Positions 25,768 through 39,727 of a stretch of 64,000 nucleotides of DNA are shown here, in pieces. Source of the stretch: Ooceraea biroi (Eukaryota; Arthropoda; Insecta; Hymenoptera; Formicidae); the NCBI RefSeq assembly GCF_003672135.1, contig NC_039511.1:12178464-12242463 (forward strand), in the 5' to 3' direction. Every line of letters starts with the position of its first letter. The stretch's first letter is position 1. A program made the position numbers and the translations under genes. The notes beneath the pieces are model-generated. The model saw only the letters and a list, made by a program, of their open reading frames with translations, was not told the DNA's origin and made no database searches.

Positions 25768-28700
25768 TATATAAATTTCCTTTTAGAATATATATTATTT
25801 TTGAATCTATAGTTTGTATGTACCTATGATAAATTTCTCGACTTATATTAATTGCACTCTATTTTATATGTTTGAATTTCTAGTTATATTTTTATCTGTA
25901 TAAGCTATAAGAAAAGAAAGCGTAATATATTGAATAATCTCTTTTCACATTTCTGGCATCTGCATTTTTTGCACTTGTCAACATATTAAATAATTAATCA
26001 GGCGTCGACAGACGGCTATTACTCATGCTAATCAGAAGCACCTGCTTTTCCGGAGCAGTTCTCGGCAGATACTATTACCGCGAAACGCTTAACCCCATTT
26101 TATCCATCAATTTGCTCGATTCTAATCTGTCGCAGCAACGGTTACGCGATCCAATGCTGTTATTTCCGTCTAGACTGACGAGTCCTTATAACGGCAATCA
26201 GCTGCATGTGCTTCCTTGTCATTCTTCATAGACAATAAAATGAGATAGGCTGAATATAAGATTGTGACGATTATGAAGTCTGTGGAATGGCAAAAGAAAA
26301 GTAAATTAGATAGATTTCAGATTAATAAACAGAATATTGAATAATAAAGAAGAAATAAATTGTTGAAAACGAAGGAGAAGGAAACGCATATGTATTTACG
26401 ACATACAAATTTCTTGTTTCTCACCGTATTTACTTCAGCTATATCATGCATATTGCTTTCTCTTTTGTTACTTTTTAGTATTTATTCTACTTCTGATTAG
26501 TTTTTATCATTAACAGATTAATGTGTTATAGAGAGCATTTACTATTTTAATGTAATTAGTTGGATAAATCTTTGTATAATCAACTTATTATGCATAATTC
26601 CCTGGAATATTATGAATTATTCTGGAGAGCAAATAGATTTTAAATATGTATTTTAAAGTTATTTTAGTAAATGGATCAATTTACTTAATTTAATCTGCTA
26701 TGAATGTAAATAATTCAATATATTTTGCGTATTATATAATTTACTATTTGCAATAACAAGAGCAAATATTTTATTAGAATTAGAAAATCCTGATATAATA
26801 TTATCAACTCTTTTTCAATTATATCGTGCCATGATAATTGTGTCCTGCTCCTTCAGTTAGCTATTTTGCGTAATTGAATTATTATTATATAAATTATTCT
26901 TAGTGTTCACGTTTGGTGCCGACAAATTAATATCGCTAATAATAAGTATTTCTGTAATCACCAGAAAGGCAAATTTATGTCTCGAGATGTTCTTATCTCA
27001 GTTTATCAGGATTTGTCGAAATCTTTGTTTTTCTCTAGTTATTTCAAATTTTCTTATTATTTCTTTTGATCATTTTTTCCGCGATTATTTTTCTTTCCTT
27101 TTCTTTTACTTTAAGTGTACCTAAATATTCTTTTCTTATTCTCTAATTCTTTTTCTCGAATTGCTTTAGTTTTAATCGGAATATTTACTCTTATTAGAAA
27201 GACTGAAAGGGTGATAATATATTATATGTTTAACATTATATTTTACTGTTGTATTATTTAATTAATTATTTAATCAATTTTGTGTCGCGATTTTTGAATC
27301 ACTTTTGCATTTCGTATTTTTGCGTACATACGTTGAACTTCCGACTTCCTTCCGACGACATCACGAGAACGTTTATTCCGACACACGGTCTCGTTACAGT
27401 GATAAAAGTCGAGCAATAAATCGATGAACGACCCACGGATGGGGATGGCGCCAGCCGATGCGGCGACGCGGAAGTAAAGAGTAAAACGAGAACGTAAATC
27501 GTCGCCAAACGATTTCGTGATCGATACGCAAACCCTCTTGATACAATTAATTTTTCGAGATACTTTACATCTATTATTGCTTTCTCATTCAATGATTTAC
27601 AAACACAAATATCGTTTTTCATACGGTAATTTTCTTTAGAGCATTTATAGCCTGCTTCCAAAATTCCGTTTCGATATTCTTCGATCAGTATCAGTTAATA
27701 TTTTCTTGATACTATCTTCTCCTGAAAATTGTTTCTCTTGAAATTGAGAAATGATATGTTAGTATAGTATTTGAAATCTCCTTGAAAACACATAGTGTTT
27801 GTTTTCGGCAGATTATTTCAACTGTTTGGAAGGAGATAGGAGATCGTTTTTCCAGTTTCTTGGTCTATCTGATCAGGCAAATTGCAGCAATTATCTGACT
27901 GAATAGTCTTGTTCCAACACAAGATTTTATGATATTTCTGCTATGTATTCACAAATATTTGATTGTTGATGGAAATTAGATTTTAGAAGCTAAACTTTAC
28001 TTCTAAATAAATTGACTATAAATTGAAAAAATAATTAAAAAATTATTTTAATTTTTACACTTTAAGTCTAAAATACACAGGACTTTGTGTATAAAATTAG
28101 TTTAAATCTAACTTTTATAAAAATACATTTTAATTATGATTTGATTGCTGTTATTGAAGAATCTTGGCTGTTCAATATATATCAATATAAATATTTAATA
28201 AATTCTACTTCTGTTTTTGAATCTTTTTATGTTTTTTAGAAATTATAATTTACCTTTCAAGTAATTCTTTTTTTGGCGTGACTATCAATAATTAATTTAT
28301 GTCGTGCTTCAGATTGCTAGTTTGATATCAGTCGTGTTGGGTGATTGTTAACAAAAACAAATGAGCATTAATCATTCCAATTTAATCCCACGCTTAACTA
28401 CACAAACGTAACAATAGTGTTTCCCTGTGTGTGGAGGGTCCGTTCTGACGTCCTCTCTCGGTATCGATTCTCTAGGATCTCGAAGGACATCCGATAGTCC
28501 GCCCATGTGTAACCCGCATTTCATCCTCAGGTCGTTATACCGTCATTGCATTGTTATTGTCGTGCAATATCTATTTGCGAATCATATCGATGCTAATCTC
28601 ACTATTCGTCCCTCGTCGGATTATTCATCATTTGCGTTAATTAATTGCAATCATCTAATCATATTGTCGCTTTTGTTTTTTGAATGAATTACATTGCATC

Positions 28701-28994
28701 ACCCATATAAGACATCTGTTTTTTAATAATATTTTAAGATTCCTCTACTTACCGATACCATCAGTTCTTGGAGAATATTGTATTAATAAATTAAATAAAA
28801 TATTACTCAAAAAATGTTATAATACTATCACTAAAAAATTAAGTAGTGAATAGAAATCTTGGGTTTATTGGATTACATAAAATAAATTGATTAATATGTC
28901 TTATCGATAAATCAGCTTATTAATTACATCAGGATTACCTTAATGTCAATCGATTCATAAAATTCTAACGGAATGTTCTTTTCTCTTTCCGTAG
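25768..28994. other. AT-rich stretch upstream of the 29-kb gene
   Basis: No gene is supported. The patch at 28428-28530 is less AT-rich than its surroundings, is open in one frame (with blocks such as SRRTSDSPPMCNPHF) and is followed by a CTCAG/GTCGTT junction that could be a splice donor. It might be an upstream exon of the gene that starts at about 29 kb, but its phase does not join to that gene's main frame, so I do not call it. A patch at 27330-27500 is also CpG-rich, with no clear exon. Confidence 0.5.
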
Positions 28995-29098
28995 CACCAC
29001 AATAAGAAGACGTATCTATATTGATAACGAGGACATAAGCCGAGTTAACGATTTTATCTCAGGTATCACAAGACCATTCCCAACGAAACTGTCGCTAC

Positions 29099-31672
29099 AT
29101 GCCATTCAACGGAGTTCGCGTATTACCAGATATACTGATAGATATGCCAAACCTAGAGAATTTGATTCGCGAATTTGAGAAAGGTCTTACATCGACATCG
29201 GAGGGTCGCAAGAATGTCGCTTCGCAGTCGCCAACTTCGAGCAACGGCCGAATTGTCAAGAAGATTGTTGAGGCGTACGAGTTGCGGGCTATCGAGAACG
29301 CTCAACGGAAGCAGGCCGAGAGAAGGTCTAGCTTCGTTAACACTCTCGGGAACGCCTGTAATCGAAGAACGTTCGGCGGTTCGACTCCCACGATACATCA
29401 CAAGTCCGCTGACAGTTCGCAAAAGCGGGATAGCCTTGACAAGAACTTTAGAGTATTCTCTGTCCCCAATATTGATACTCAGGTGCGTGACGAAATAGAC
29501 TCTGTAGCGACCAATCAATATCATTTGAACGCCAAAGAAAAGAAAGCTCTGGTATGGCGAAAAGTGTTGCCCAACTTGTATGACTCCAAGAACGAGCGGA
29601 CGAAGATGCGGCTGAATTCCCCGAAGAAGAGTGAGAATCTGAATAAAAGGGATCGGATTTTTTGTACTCCTTCGAAGAGCGAGCGCGGAAATAAATCTAA
29701 GGCTAAATGCCGCTCGAGTCCTCTGCTGGACAACGAAGACAAAGATAAAGATTGCGGGGACTTACTTTATGACATCTTGACAAACTCCTGCACCTCCAGC
29801 AATTCCAGTAACAGCAGTTACAAAAACTTGCGGATCAATCTGTACGAGGGCGACGAATGGCAGCGCAAATCTTCGACGTCATTGCAGAAGTCTTCGTCGT
29901 TGTGCGATGAAGCGACATCGGACACCAGTCGCACCAACGACAGTTCCCTACTGGACTTGTCCTTCCAAAGCACTTCCAAAGACACTATCACCTCTGGAGA
30001 TGTATCGAATGATCTGAGCAATTTTCAAAGCGCGGAACCGATAATGAGACTGTCAGGTGTCTCCAATCACAATCAGAAACCACGAGTTGTCGGTGCATTC
30101 CTGAAACTGCCGATGAGGATCAACAATACAAACGTGACGTGGATACCGACGCTGAATGGCAAACTACCGCGGAAAAATTCGCTGAAGAAACTGATATCGG
30201 TGTTCACCAACAGACGCAAGAGGATGGAAAAACAATCGAAGAAGTACTCGAAGAAGCAACAGCGCACTTACGATTTGGAATCCGAGCAATGCTCGTCATC
30301 TTCTTCCTCACGAAAGTCCTGGTACTCCGAGCCTGACACCTCTATCGACCGTCCATCCATATCACCAACTTTCGAAACCTTTGGTCGTACGTACAGACCC
30401 GATCTTTATCACGCTAACAGAACCAACAAGAGTCGTATAGTACTGACCGAACTGCCCCGCGAAGATCTTACGACGGATCTTGGGTCTTCTAAATTGACCT
30501 CCCAGATACCTGTAGTTAGTGTAGATCATGTATCATCCTCGAGCCAAGTAAACCGCCGGAATGTCGATCCTACGTCAGAAACAGCGACCGTGGCGAGTTC
30601 TCCGAGATCGAAGATGTCCTACGAACACTTGTCGCTTCCTAAGCATCATTTGTCCCAAAATAAAGTATTCAAGCATCCCTTTGTCGCGCAAACGAAGTTA
30701 GATCAGTTAAACGAGAAGACGACGGCAACAATGAAGAAGGACGTAAAACAGAAAGCGAAGATTAAGAAAAAATCTGATGCATCCGAATTGGAATCTTCAA
30801 TTGCATCGTCGGTATTCGCATCATCATCCATGTCTACATCGTTGAACATTTCGTCCCCCAGGGTATCTGAGTGGGTGGCTTCGTCTCCGAACAACATTTA
30901 CGATGTGCCAAGACGGTATAACTATTACAACATTATTTTTAATAGGAGTGTTCATATAGAGCGGTGGAACGTAATTGCGTTATATGTATAGTATATAATA
31001 ATACAATTATAATAAAATTAATATAATGTATTATAATAATGTGTAATGTAATGTATTATTAATAATGTATATGGATATTTGTGCTGTATATGTATATGTA
31101 GGTGTTACTAACATAATATGTACATACATGTATGTGTATATTAATAAATTTACAATAATATAAATTTATAATAATATAGAAATAATGATAATACAGATAT
31201 GTTAATGTATAATCTAAAGACTAATATATTATAATAATAACATAATAATATAATGTAGAAAAGACATATATGTATTTTCTAATTCCGTTTCTTATTTATT
31301 CTTTTTAGCTTGTGCTACATTCCAAATGAAGAAATAATTAATAGAATAATAAGCAAAATTTAAATACTAACTATTATATTGTGTTGTTTTCGCAGCTTTA
31401 AAATATTTCTAAAATGGACTAATGAACGTATGCATTATATATTCAGGTCGAATGCGAGCAAATCAATGAACGCGCTTAATGAGATCCTTCCTCAAGTACC
31501 ACAGATCTACGACATTCCCAGGTCAAAATCCGATCAATTCACGAGTCGTTCCCCGACCGTCAACGTGCGAAGCAAAACCTACCCTCGTTATGCCACCATC
31601 AGCTTAAAGAACTTGAGGCGCTTACTATCTCAAGAGAAATTACAAACGTTGGGAAATAGCATCGATGTCTGA
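29099..31672 (+). CDS. Uncharacterised Ser/Lys-rich protein with paired YDVP/YDIP motifs
   Basis: I do not recognise this protein. Two exons join in frame: 29099-30915 and 31447-31672 (GT donor at 30916, AG acceptor at 31445-31446, phase 2). They give 680 residues and a TGA stop. ATG 29099 is the first ATG after a good acceptor (TTTCCGTAG, ending at 28994), so 28995-29098 may be 5' UTR. Alternatively the frame is open back to a second acceptor at 29062, and an upstream coding exon may exist. The sequence is low in hydrophobics and rich in Ser, Lys and Asn, with Ser runs (about residues 400-405 and 575-590) and a basic block, KKLISVFTNRRKRMEKQSKK, in its middle. That suggests a mostly disordered intracellular protein with no membrane segment. 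YDVPR (Tyr 601) and YDIPR (Tyr 627) lie on either side of the splice junction. YDVP-type motifs are known Crk SH2 ligands in p130Cas, so an adaptor role is possible but inferred. A strong donor (CAG/GTAAGT at about 31701) lies about 28 bases past the stop. Confidence 0.8.
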
Positions 31673-34600
31673 AAAGGCACCGGAAGAAGTTTTGACCAGG
31701 TAAGTTTGGTATAAATTGCAATTTAATTAAACTTTGTTGCTTTGGAACATCATCCTGGATAGCAGTCTCTATCTAGGAGGTATACCATCGCAGTTAATTA
31801 ATTTGTACTTAACTAAAAAATAAGTTGCTACAATAAATAGGTAGACCTTTTCAGTTATTTTCCTCGATTAATTATTGTTGATTTTTCTTAGTTATAGTTT
31901 CTAGTCATTTTATTAATATACAATAAAATATGTTAATATATAATAAATTTTTGCTCTTATCTAAATAAAATTTAGACGATATTTAAGCTTCAAATTAACT
32001 AATTTCTTCGCTAGTAATCATTTATCACAAACTACGATTCAGCTTCTCTATTGCAAATATTGTTTCTTGAAAGCTGTCTGACTAATCATTCATTAATTGA
32101 AACTATGTATATTTATCTAGGTTTACAAGGATTGATCGAATTTGACGAATTAATAGAATTTACAGTCATGTTGACGATGATTTTGATTTATGCACAATTC
32201 GCAACATCTGTTACTGAAATGGCCGAACAGTTACGTACACATTGACACATACGAATTTGCCACGTCTATCTACTGACATATATTAATTAATTGAAACTTC
32301 GTAAAACACTATCCGTATAATTTTCTGAAAGAATTTTTTAGTCATCGAAATCGGTGCTGTAAGTTATAACGATGTGTACAATTATTCTAGTTAGCAGGAT
32401 TCTATTCCGATTTTTCAATTGACAAACAATCCCGCTTAACAGTGACAAAATCTATATTTAGATTTCTATGACGACACTCAACGAAGTTGAATCCCGTTGA
32501 ATCTATTTCGCGTTTCGATGACTATGCTGTTTTTGTGTAATTAAAACGCTGTTAATATATTATGTTAATTAAAACCGCGTATTAGATATTAAAAATGAAA
32601 GTCACACGCGTCTCGTTTATTTATTTCTGGTGACGTCAGCACGAGCACGCGGAACAATTTTTACCGAAGAGAAACTCACTGATAATGTTATTCGCGATTT
32701 TATTTTTCCAAAATTCTCTATTTGAAATTTGCGAGGTCGTACGTTCTGCACGAGTGTTTTAAAACTAGCATCTCAAACAGATTTATTTGTTTGATTATCT
32801 CCTTGTTTTCACCGTTTTAAAATATTATTTAATTTAGTCATCTTTTCTCTCTGTTGCATTGCACAGAGGAAAAAGGAACTTGATATTCTCGAACATTTGC
32901 TCGTCTGTCTCTGAATTTATGAAATTGCTGGTTTCCGTTCTGTGACAGACTCACGATTATCACAAAAATCCCGTTCGTTTCTTGCGAAATGACATACAGA
33001 GATTGTGCGAAAGCTTTGATAAGGAAAGGCGATATCATGTAACATCTACTCTTATTGACGAAAAGTCGAGGCTTCTCGAGTCCCTCATATTTCTCGCAGA
33101 AATGTCAAAGGAGATCTCGAGCAGCGTCAAACGGATTGTCATGTGTACGGCAGCAATTTCGTAGATACTTCACACAGATATTTGATATTATTGATTCGAG
33201 GTATATCGTTTTTTCATTATAGTTAAGAATATTTTGATTATAATTATACATGAAATTTGCTACGCGTATTGATGCGGATTATTATATTGACGCGTAATGA
33301 TTCAAAGAATTAATACAGTTTTAAATAATATAACATTTTTATAATTTCTTCCTGTATTTTTTATATCTTTATATTTTTATATTTATAAATCAACGTATAT
33401 TCTCTTATTCTATAAGATGTCTGTTTTGCTATTTTTGTTCCAATAAACGAACTACGTCAGATTTTAACTATTATAGATTTTAACTGCTATTTATTTACGA
33501 CTCCATCTCCGGGAATTATAACGTCCACTCGAGTCCATCAAAATCCTTTGATCATCCCTCAGTGTTATGTCGTATATAATTAATATAATTTAACTGGTAA
33601 TAAATAAAAATACATATTAAGTCTGAGAGTTTCATTCTAACATTATTTATGGAGATTATTCGAATTCTTTTAAATTAACAATAATAATGCATAAAATGTA
33701 TTCTATCCCAGAGATACTTCACAATAGGAAATCAACCTTTTTCACGGACAAATATCTCTAAAGAGCGCTTCCCTTAGCGCGGTTTATAAATTCAGGGTTA
33801 ATGAAATGCGCGGGAATCACGTTGCTAGTGATAACGCCGCTAAAATGGAAATCCGGCGCGGATAACGCGACGAAATCGGCGGAAATTATGCTGGATGGTA
33901 AGGAGATTTGCATTAAAATTCGCACGTGGATTATGAGATCCCGCGACAATGATCTGGTCTGCTATAGAAATGGACAAGCAAGGACGAAGATGTCTATCTT
34001 CGTCCGACAATTCTGCTGTGCTGCAATATGATGGAAAATGTACGTAACGGTGCGCCGAGACTCTCTCGCAGAATCACATGAAATTTTCCTCGAGAAGGCC
34101 ACTCGTTTCGAGGGGCAGTTTAAGCTGTTTAAGCTCCGTTGTCGTATATGATAAAGTTTAGGTGAATCATGGTCGTTTTCTTATTATATAATATTTTTAT
34201 TCTCATTATATAATATTTTTTATTATATAATATCTATAGTATGCACAATACTTGTACTACTTTTGTACTACTTACTTATAAGAACATATAAATGACACAT
34301 AAATAGGAAAATATGAATATTGATAACATATTCTCTTTGAATCTGTGATTTTAAGCTCAGTTATCGATTACCCTTGAGTACACTAGATTCGCTACTGCAA
34401 CTACGTATTATCGCGTACGATCGCGTATGATGACGTAGATGGCGGCATTTTCCGCCTACGCTTGAAAACGACCAATGACGTAAATACATCCAGTAAAAGT
34501 CACCCACGCATATTAACACGGGTATCCTCTAGGAATACTTTTTTGTGAATTCCTTGGATCAATTTAGAGATGGTCTTTTCTTGTGAATTAGATTTATTTG

Positions 34601-37600
34601 AACGAGCATTTTAACGTTCAATAATAAAAAAAATGACTGCATAATAAATTCAAGAAAAGGTACAGACTAAAAACACACACAGACAAGTACAGACAAAAAT
34701 ACACACACTAAAAATACACAGACTATCTTCTATATATTTTGCAAGTACGTGTAGCGAGAATTATGATAATTTTATTCGACACTAAGTAAGTAAGCGTGCT
34801 TGAAGTACTTGAAGAAGATTTCCATTGTATATGTTTCGTGAATATATGCTTCTAGATGGTATGTGAGCTTTTAAGGAACAGAGAGAATTCCTTAAACTTT
34901 TAGAGAAGCCTTTATTTGAGCTTTCAATAGCTAAAAGAGAAAGGAAGACACTTGAGATTGTATCAAGTTTCCACATATCTCTATATGACATACGTACTTT
35001 CCTTAGCATTGAACCATAAATCTCTTTGGGATCTCAGATTCCACCAATTTCATTACTCCCGAAACGGCAACTAATATTATCGAGGAAATGGAATTCTCTC
35101 GTGAACTCCTTTAACCATATTAGTTCCATAAACCATTACGAATTAGTACGGCAAAGTTACTCGATGGTAGCGAACAAAAACGTAATATAAAAATATAGCT
35201 GCATCGAATTTTAATCTATCGATAACGAGTGCAAACGAGTGCACGACTGCAAACATTTTTTACAATTTTTCAAATAGAATTTCTTTTAATATAATAATTC
35301 TCAATATTAATCCTCAAATATAGAATTGTCCTCGTATTTTAATAGACAGAGAAAATGTGTTAATTTAAAAAAGGACTATTAAAAATTATTTATAAAATAC
35401 GATCTCACAGATAAGTATTTGATTACATCTTGTTTGTTAAAGACAAATGTTTTCTTGCAATCTTCTCTTACAAATTTTTACTACAATCTTTTAAAATTTT
35501 ATTCTCTTCATACAATAGATATGTTATCATGTATGTGTAAATATATACGTAGATATTTATTACGAGAGTGGAAACTACCATTATTGGTTTACTTATAACG
35601 ATTTCTCACGATACTTTACCGCGCTATCGCTTTAAACTGTCGCGCATAGCGACGAACATCGCAAAGAATTCGCGTACATTGTAAGAGAATAGCGCCAGCG
35701 CGCGCGACCTGACGAAAGGAGCAATTTTCCGGAGCAATGGGGTGGAAAATAGATGCAACACCATTGTGTAACATTGTCGACTGCCAGTGACGGTATTTTC
35801 TCGTTTTTCCCGTTCCTCGATAGCGGTCGTTGCTCGTGTCTCGTAACGTCGTTACTTGCGAACCGAGTGTCACTGTCGCCACGTTTTTCCGAAAAGTCAC
35901 CGGAATTGGAAGACACTGTTTAAATATGTACACCAGAGAGCAAAACATTGGATGACGAAAATAGTTTGGGTGGAAAAAAAGGAACAGGAAGCGTTGCAAA
36001 ATGTATTTTTATGCTATCGCGCGCGCTAAATTAAAATGATATTATTATTAAGAAATGATATTATTAAAGAAAAAACTCAGAAAATATTTCATTTTTCTTT
36101 TTGCGGACACTTCGGAATGTCGGCAATAATCACATTAGGTACGAACCTGGAAAGTGTTTGGATGCTCGGTGAAAATGTAATTCCCGAAGACGGGAATTAT
36201 TATACTCCGCTTTTCGCGCAGCTTTACGGATTCGTTGCTTTGTGTAAAAGTGCACTTTCGCAAAAGGGTGAATCATGTTTTATTTCCTCCTTCTTTCCAA
36301 TATGCGCATGCATTTACACGCGCATACTGTTTCTTCAATATCATATGGGCCACATATGCTTCGTTATTCTTTTAAACATTTTTTCCTTCTTTCGTAGTAA
36401 ATATTTTTATAAAGAAAATATTCAAAGATTGTCAAAATATAACATCAGCATTTTTTCCGAACGTTGTTGAATTGATGACACATGCGTGAATAATAACAAT
36501 CCGATTTTTATATGAGAAATATATGTGAGTCGCACAATATATGTTTCAGTAAAATTTGCATCTAAAATGAAGAAAATATTGGCTGAACATAGAGAATTGA
36601 ATATTAGTTCTTTCATTTTCCAATAGGCAAAAATTTTCTGAATTGTAAATTTTGTTAAAAAAATATATCCGCAAACGAGTATATTTAAAAAAATATAAAA
36701 ATGGGAGCTAATATCATTACAATTCTTGACAATATTTTTAATGTAAAATTCTAAATGTAAATTAATATTTATATTCCAGCCATTAGATTAGACAAAGGTA
36801 TAAATTACATATACTTTTACTTTGGAAATTTAAAGGCAAATTTACACATATCTTTAATATGAACTATCATGTCATTATTTCCTTATAGATATTTATAATT
36901 TTATCAATAAAAAAATAATATTTTTTATAAGAATAGATTGAATAGATACGCTTTTCTTTTATGGGAAGTTGCGAAGTTTCGTGTCACCTCTTGTATCTTA
37001 AAATTCTAGCATGTTCACTCAGTTTGGAGTTTCTGATTATCCGCCAGAAAAATGAAGCAATACTATGCAAATTCAATGACGCCAGGTTGAGAATGCCGGT
37101 CAGAAAAACGCTACGTAAATTCGTAGGCAAACCACGTTATTTGCATTTTAAAATTTTTACCAAGCTATTATGTTATTCTAGCATAATATAATCTCTCCAA
37201 AATAATATGAGCTATTGCTTCAGTAATTTTCAATGTGTCCAAAGATATTGCTAAGAAAATAGACATATTTTGAATATTTGATTCGCTCTTTTAGTAAGAA
37301 GAACATCATGTTGTATTTAAAATGTTATTAGATTACACATATTTTATTTAATCCATAATCAACAATTGCTTTAAGTGGCCAGATAATTACATCGTAATAA
37401 TTATCAAATAATATGATAATTAAAGTAAATCCGAGTACACATAACTATTAAGATATTTTTAAAACTTTCAGCTCGAAAGATCTAACGAAACATCTTCTAC
37501 AGCATGAAATAATTTCTTTGATGATGTCGTTCCTCTCTAGATACAAGATAATGCACAGTCATTCGACTTTCCTTTTGCAGCGACACAGGTTCATTTCTTC

Positions 37601-39727
37601 GTTAGCCTATGGTTTTCGGCTCCAACTGGTGAAATTTACATCAAAGTTACATCTACATAGAATTTCGACGTAAATACTGCCTGAAATTGAGTTTCTCGAG
37701 CTTCTTAGTTTGTCGCGCCTTCTTGGTACCAAAATCTCAGAGTTTTCTTTATATCTACTTTTAATGAAGAAGTAGTATAGTGATATGGTTTAATATTATC
37801 TTTTGATAATTATATATTCCTTTTTAGATCATTTTATCTTTCGCATTTAGCAGCTTATGATATAAATTATTAAAATTCGATGTCAAAGCTGTATATTACA
37901 TTAAAATGTAGCATTAAAAAAAATAAAATGTACAGTGTTACATGTATTACAGAGCTCATGTCTTTTATCTTTTGCAAAATTTACGAAATAGTGTTCTTTA
38001 TTAATGCTTTTTTCTTTTATTTCTATCTTTTTTTCACATATGAAATATGAACGAGATTATTTTTTAAATCTTAAGTTTGCTTGCCAAATTTTACATTTGT
38101 TCTTTGATATTAATATAGTTTTTCTTCTTAATCTCTTTTCCTCCTTTATGAAGTAACATTCATCTTCAGGTTTAAAATGCAGAATAAATTGTATTTATCA
38201 GAGTAAAAATTATTCAATGATTTAAATTATACCTCGCGAATTAAAATTACAATAGATGAATAATTCGAAAGAGAAAGGACAATGTTGAAATAAATATCCT
38301 TTGACAATTCAGTTTCTCCTCTCTCGATTATTAATGTCTGAGCATTACGCGATTATTACATGTCAATGTCCAGACCTATGCCGCTCAAAATAATGCACGT
38401 CAATCGACGTCTTCAAGTACACCGGTAGTAAGGTTGTTTCGCTTCATGTTGCCCTCGACGTAAACCAATAAAATGTGTCGATAGCAGCAAGAGCTGGCGC
38501 GACACGGAGACGCTTTGCCGGTAAATTCAGTTTGCCAGCTTTATAAAGCGGTATGACGACCTGCAGTGCGGCCGTAACATAAAGACCACTTTACGATTTA
38601 CATATACCTTGGAGAAATGAACGTCGTGTGTCGTCATATCGTGAGACCGATGCGAAACTTTCAACAGTCGTAATAATGTGGTGCTCGTGGTGATAGCCAC
38701 TTGAATTATAACATCGAAGATGAAAAAAATATGAAACGAAACGATGAACGAATACATTTTCTGAGGTAGTAAAAATTGCACTTTACGCAATGAAACAAAT
38801 AATAAAATGGAATAAAACGTTTATGATACCTGCAAAAGTATAGATCTAGGAAAATAAATATGTATTACATTTTACTTAATTTCTATTATACAGTTTTTGC
38901 AAAAGAAAACGAATTTTATAGCTCTTCTTTACGTTATTTAAGTTTTGAAAGGAATACGGATGTTTCGATCTCGTATCGTTATTGAATTTTTTGAATAAGA
39001 CAATGTTTTCGAAACACATTCACAAATTCGCAGGAAATTGTGTGAACGCTGTGGATGTTTTTCTTAAATTTCCTTCGCAGAACGTTCTGGTATGCAGATA
39101 TTTCATTATGCTTGAAGAATCCTTGAAAACTCTTTGAGCGACATTATCAATCTTTGATTATCGCACAGAAGTTTTACGAAATGCAGATACTGTGATTTTA
39201 CGGAACTGGTCACGTTTGCGGCTCATGAGAACTCAGTTTACCGAACGAATAGTTACGATTATGATAATTTCACATTATCATAACAAAAATATTGGCTTTT
39301 GTTTACGAAGACCGTCTATAAACAAATTTTATATGATTGCAAGATAATATCACATATTAATTAATACTATATTTTTAATTCTATTTTGTCTCTTATTTCA
39401 TTATGTTCTATTTTTTTATGTAATTCAGATATAATGGGAATTTTCTGTAATTTCTTGTGTACGTATATGGAAACTTATTAAACTAGGTTACCATTTTCCA
39501 GAGTTGTATTAAAGAATTTTCTCGTCCAATAAATCGACGATATATCGCGCGCGCGATATTGAACGAACTTACCTGCGCGCCAACTACGACGTCGATTTCT
39601 TGCAACATGGGACGTTTTATATATTTTATGAAATTGTTAATTTTCTCAGTGTCAGTTTGGAACCTGGTGTTGCGAATATGTAGGTCATGGAAATAAATGA
39701 TAACTTATAAAACTCGTGATATATATA
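31673..39727. other. Intergenic AT-rich stretch
   Basis: No gene can be supported. The first part probably includes the 3' UTR and a 3' UTR intron of the preceding gene. CpG-rich patches lie at 33770-34090 and 35600-35960. An ATG-initiated frame of 144 codons (36036-36470) has no recognisable domain and is dominated by Phe, Ile, Ser and Tyr. On the minus strand two overlapping frames of 94 and 127 codons (35616-35999) are open, but only one can be real and neither is recognisable. A perfect 18-bp GC-core palindrome (ATATCGCGC and its complement) lies at 39542-39559. Confidence 0.5.
33982..34005. repeat. Perfect 10-bp stem hairpin
   Basis: GGACGAAGAT, a four-base loop GTCT, then ATCTTCGTCC. 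The perfect stem lies in a CpG-rich patch. It is too short for a microRNA precursor on its own. Confidence 0.7.

Noticed and set aside
29153..30336. Minus- and plus-strand frames of 64-123 codons inside the large exon of the YDVP/YDIP gene
   Set aside because: They overlap a 630-codon frame with good splice continuity; long coding sequence commonly leaves other frames open.
36036..36470. ATG-initiated 144-codon frame
   Set aside because: Composition is dominated by Phe, Ile, Ser and Tyr, there is no domain and no promoter or splice context. Chance in AT-rich DNA is the simpler reading.
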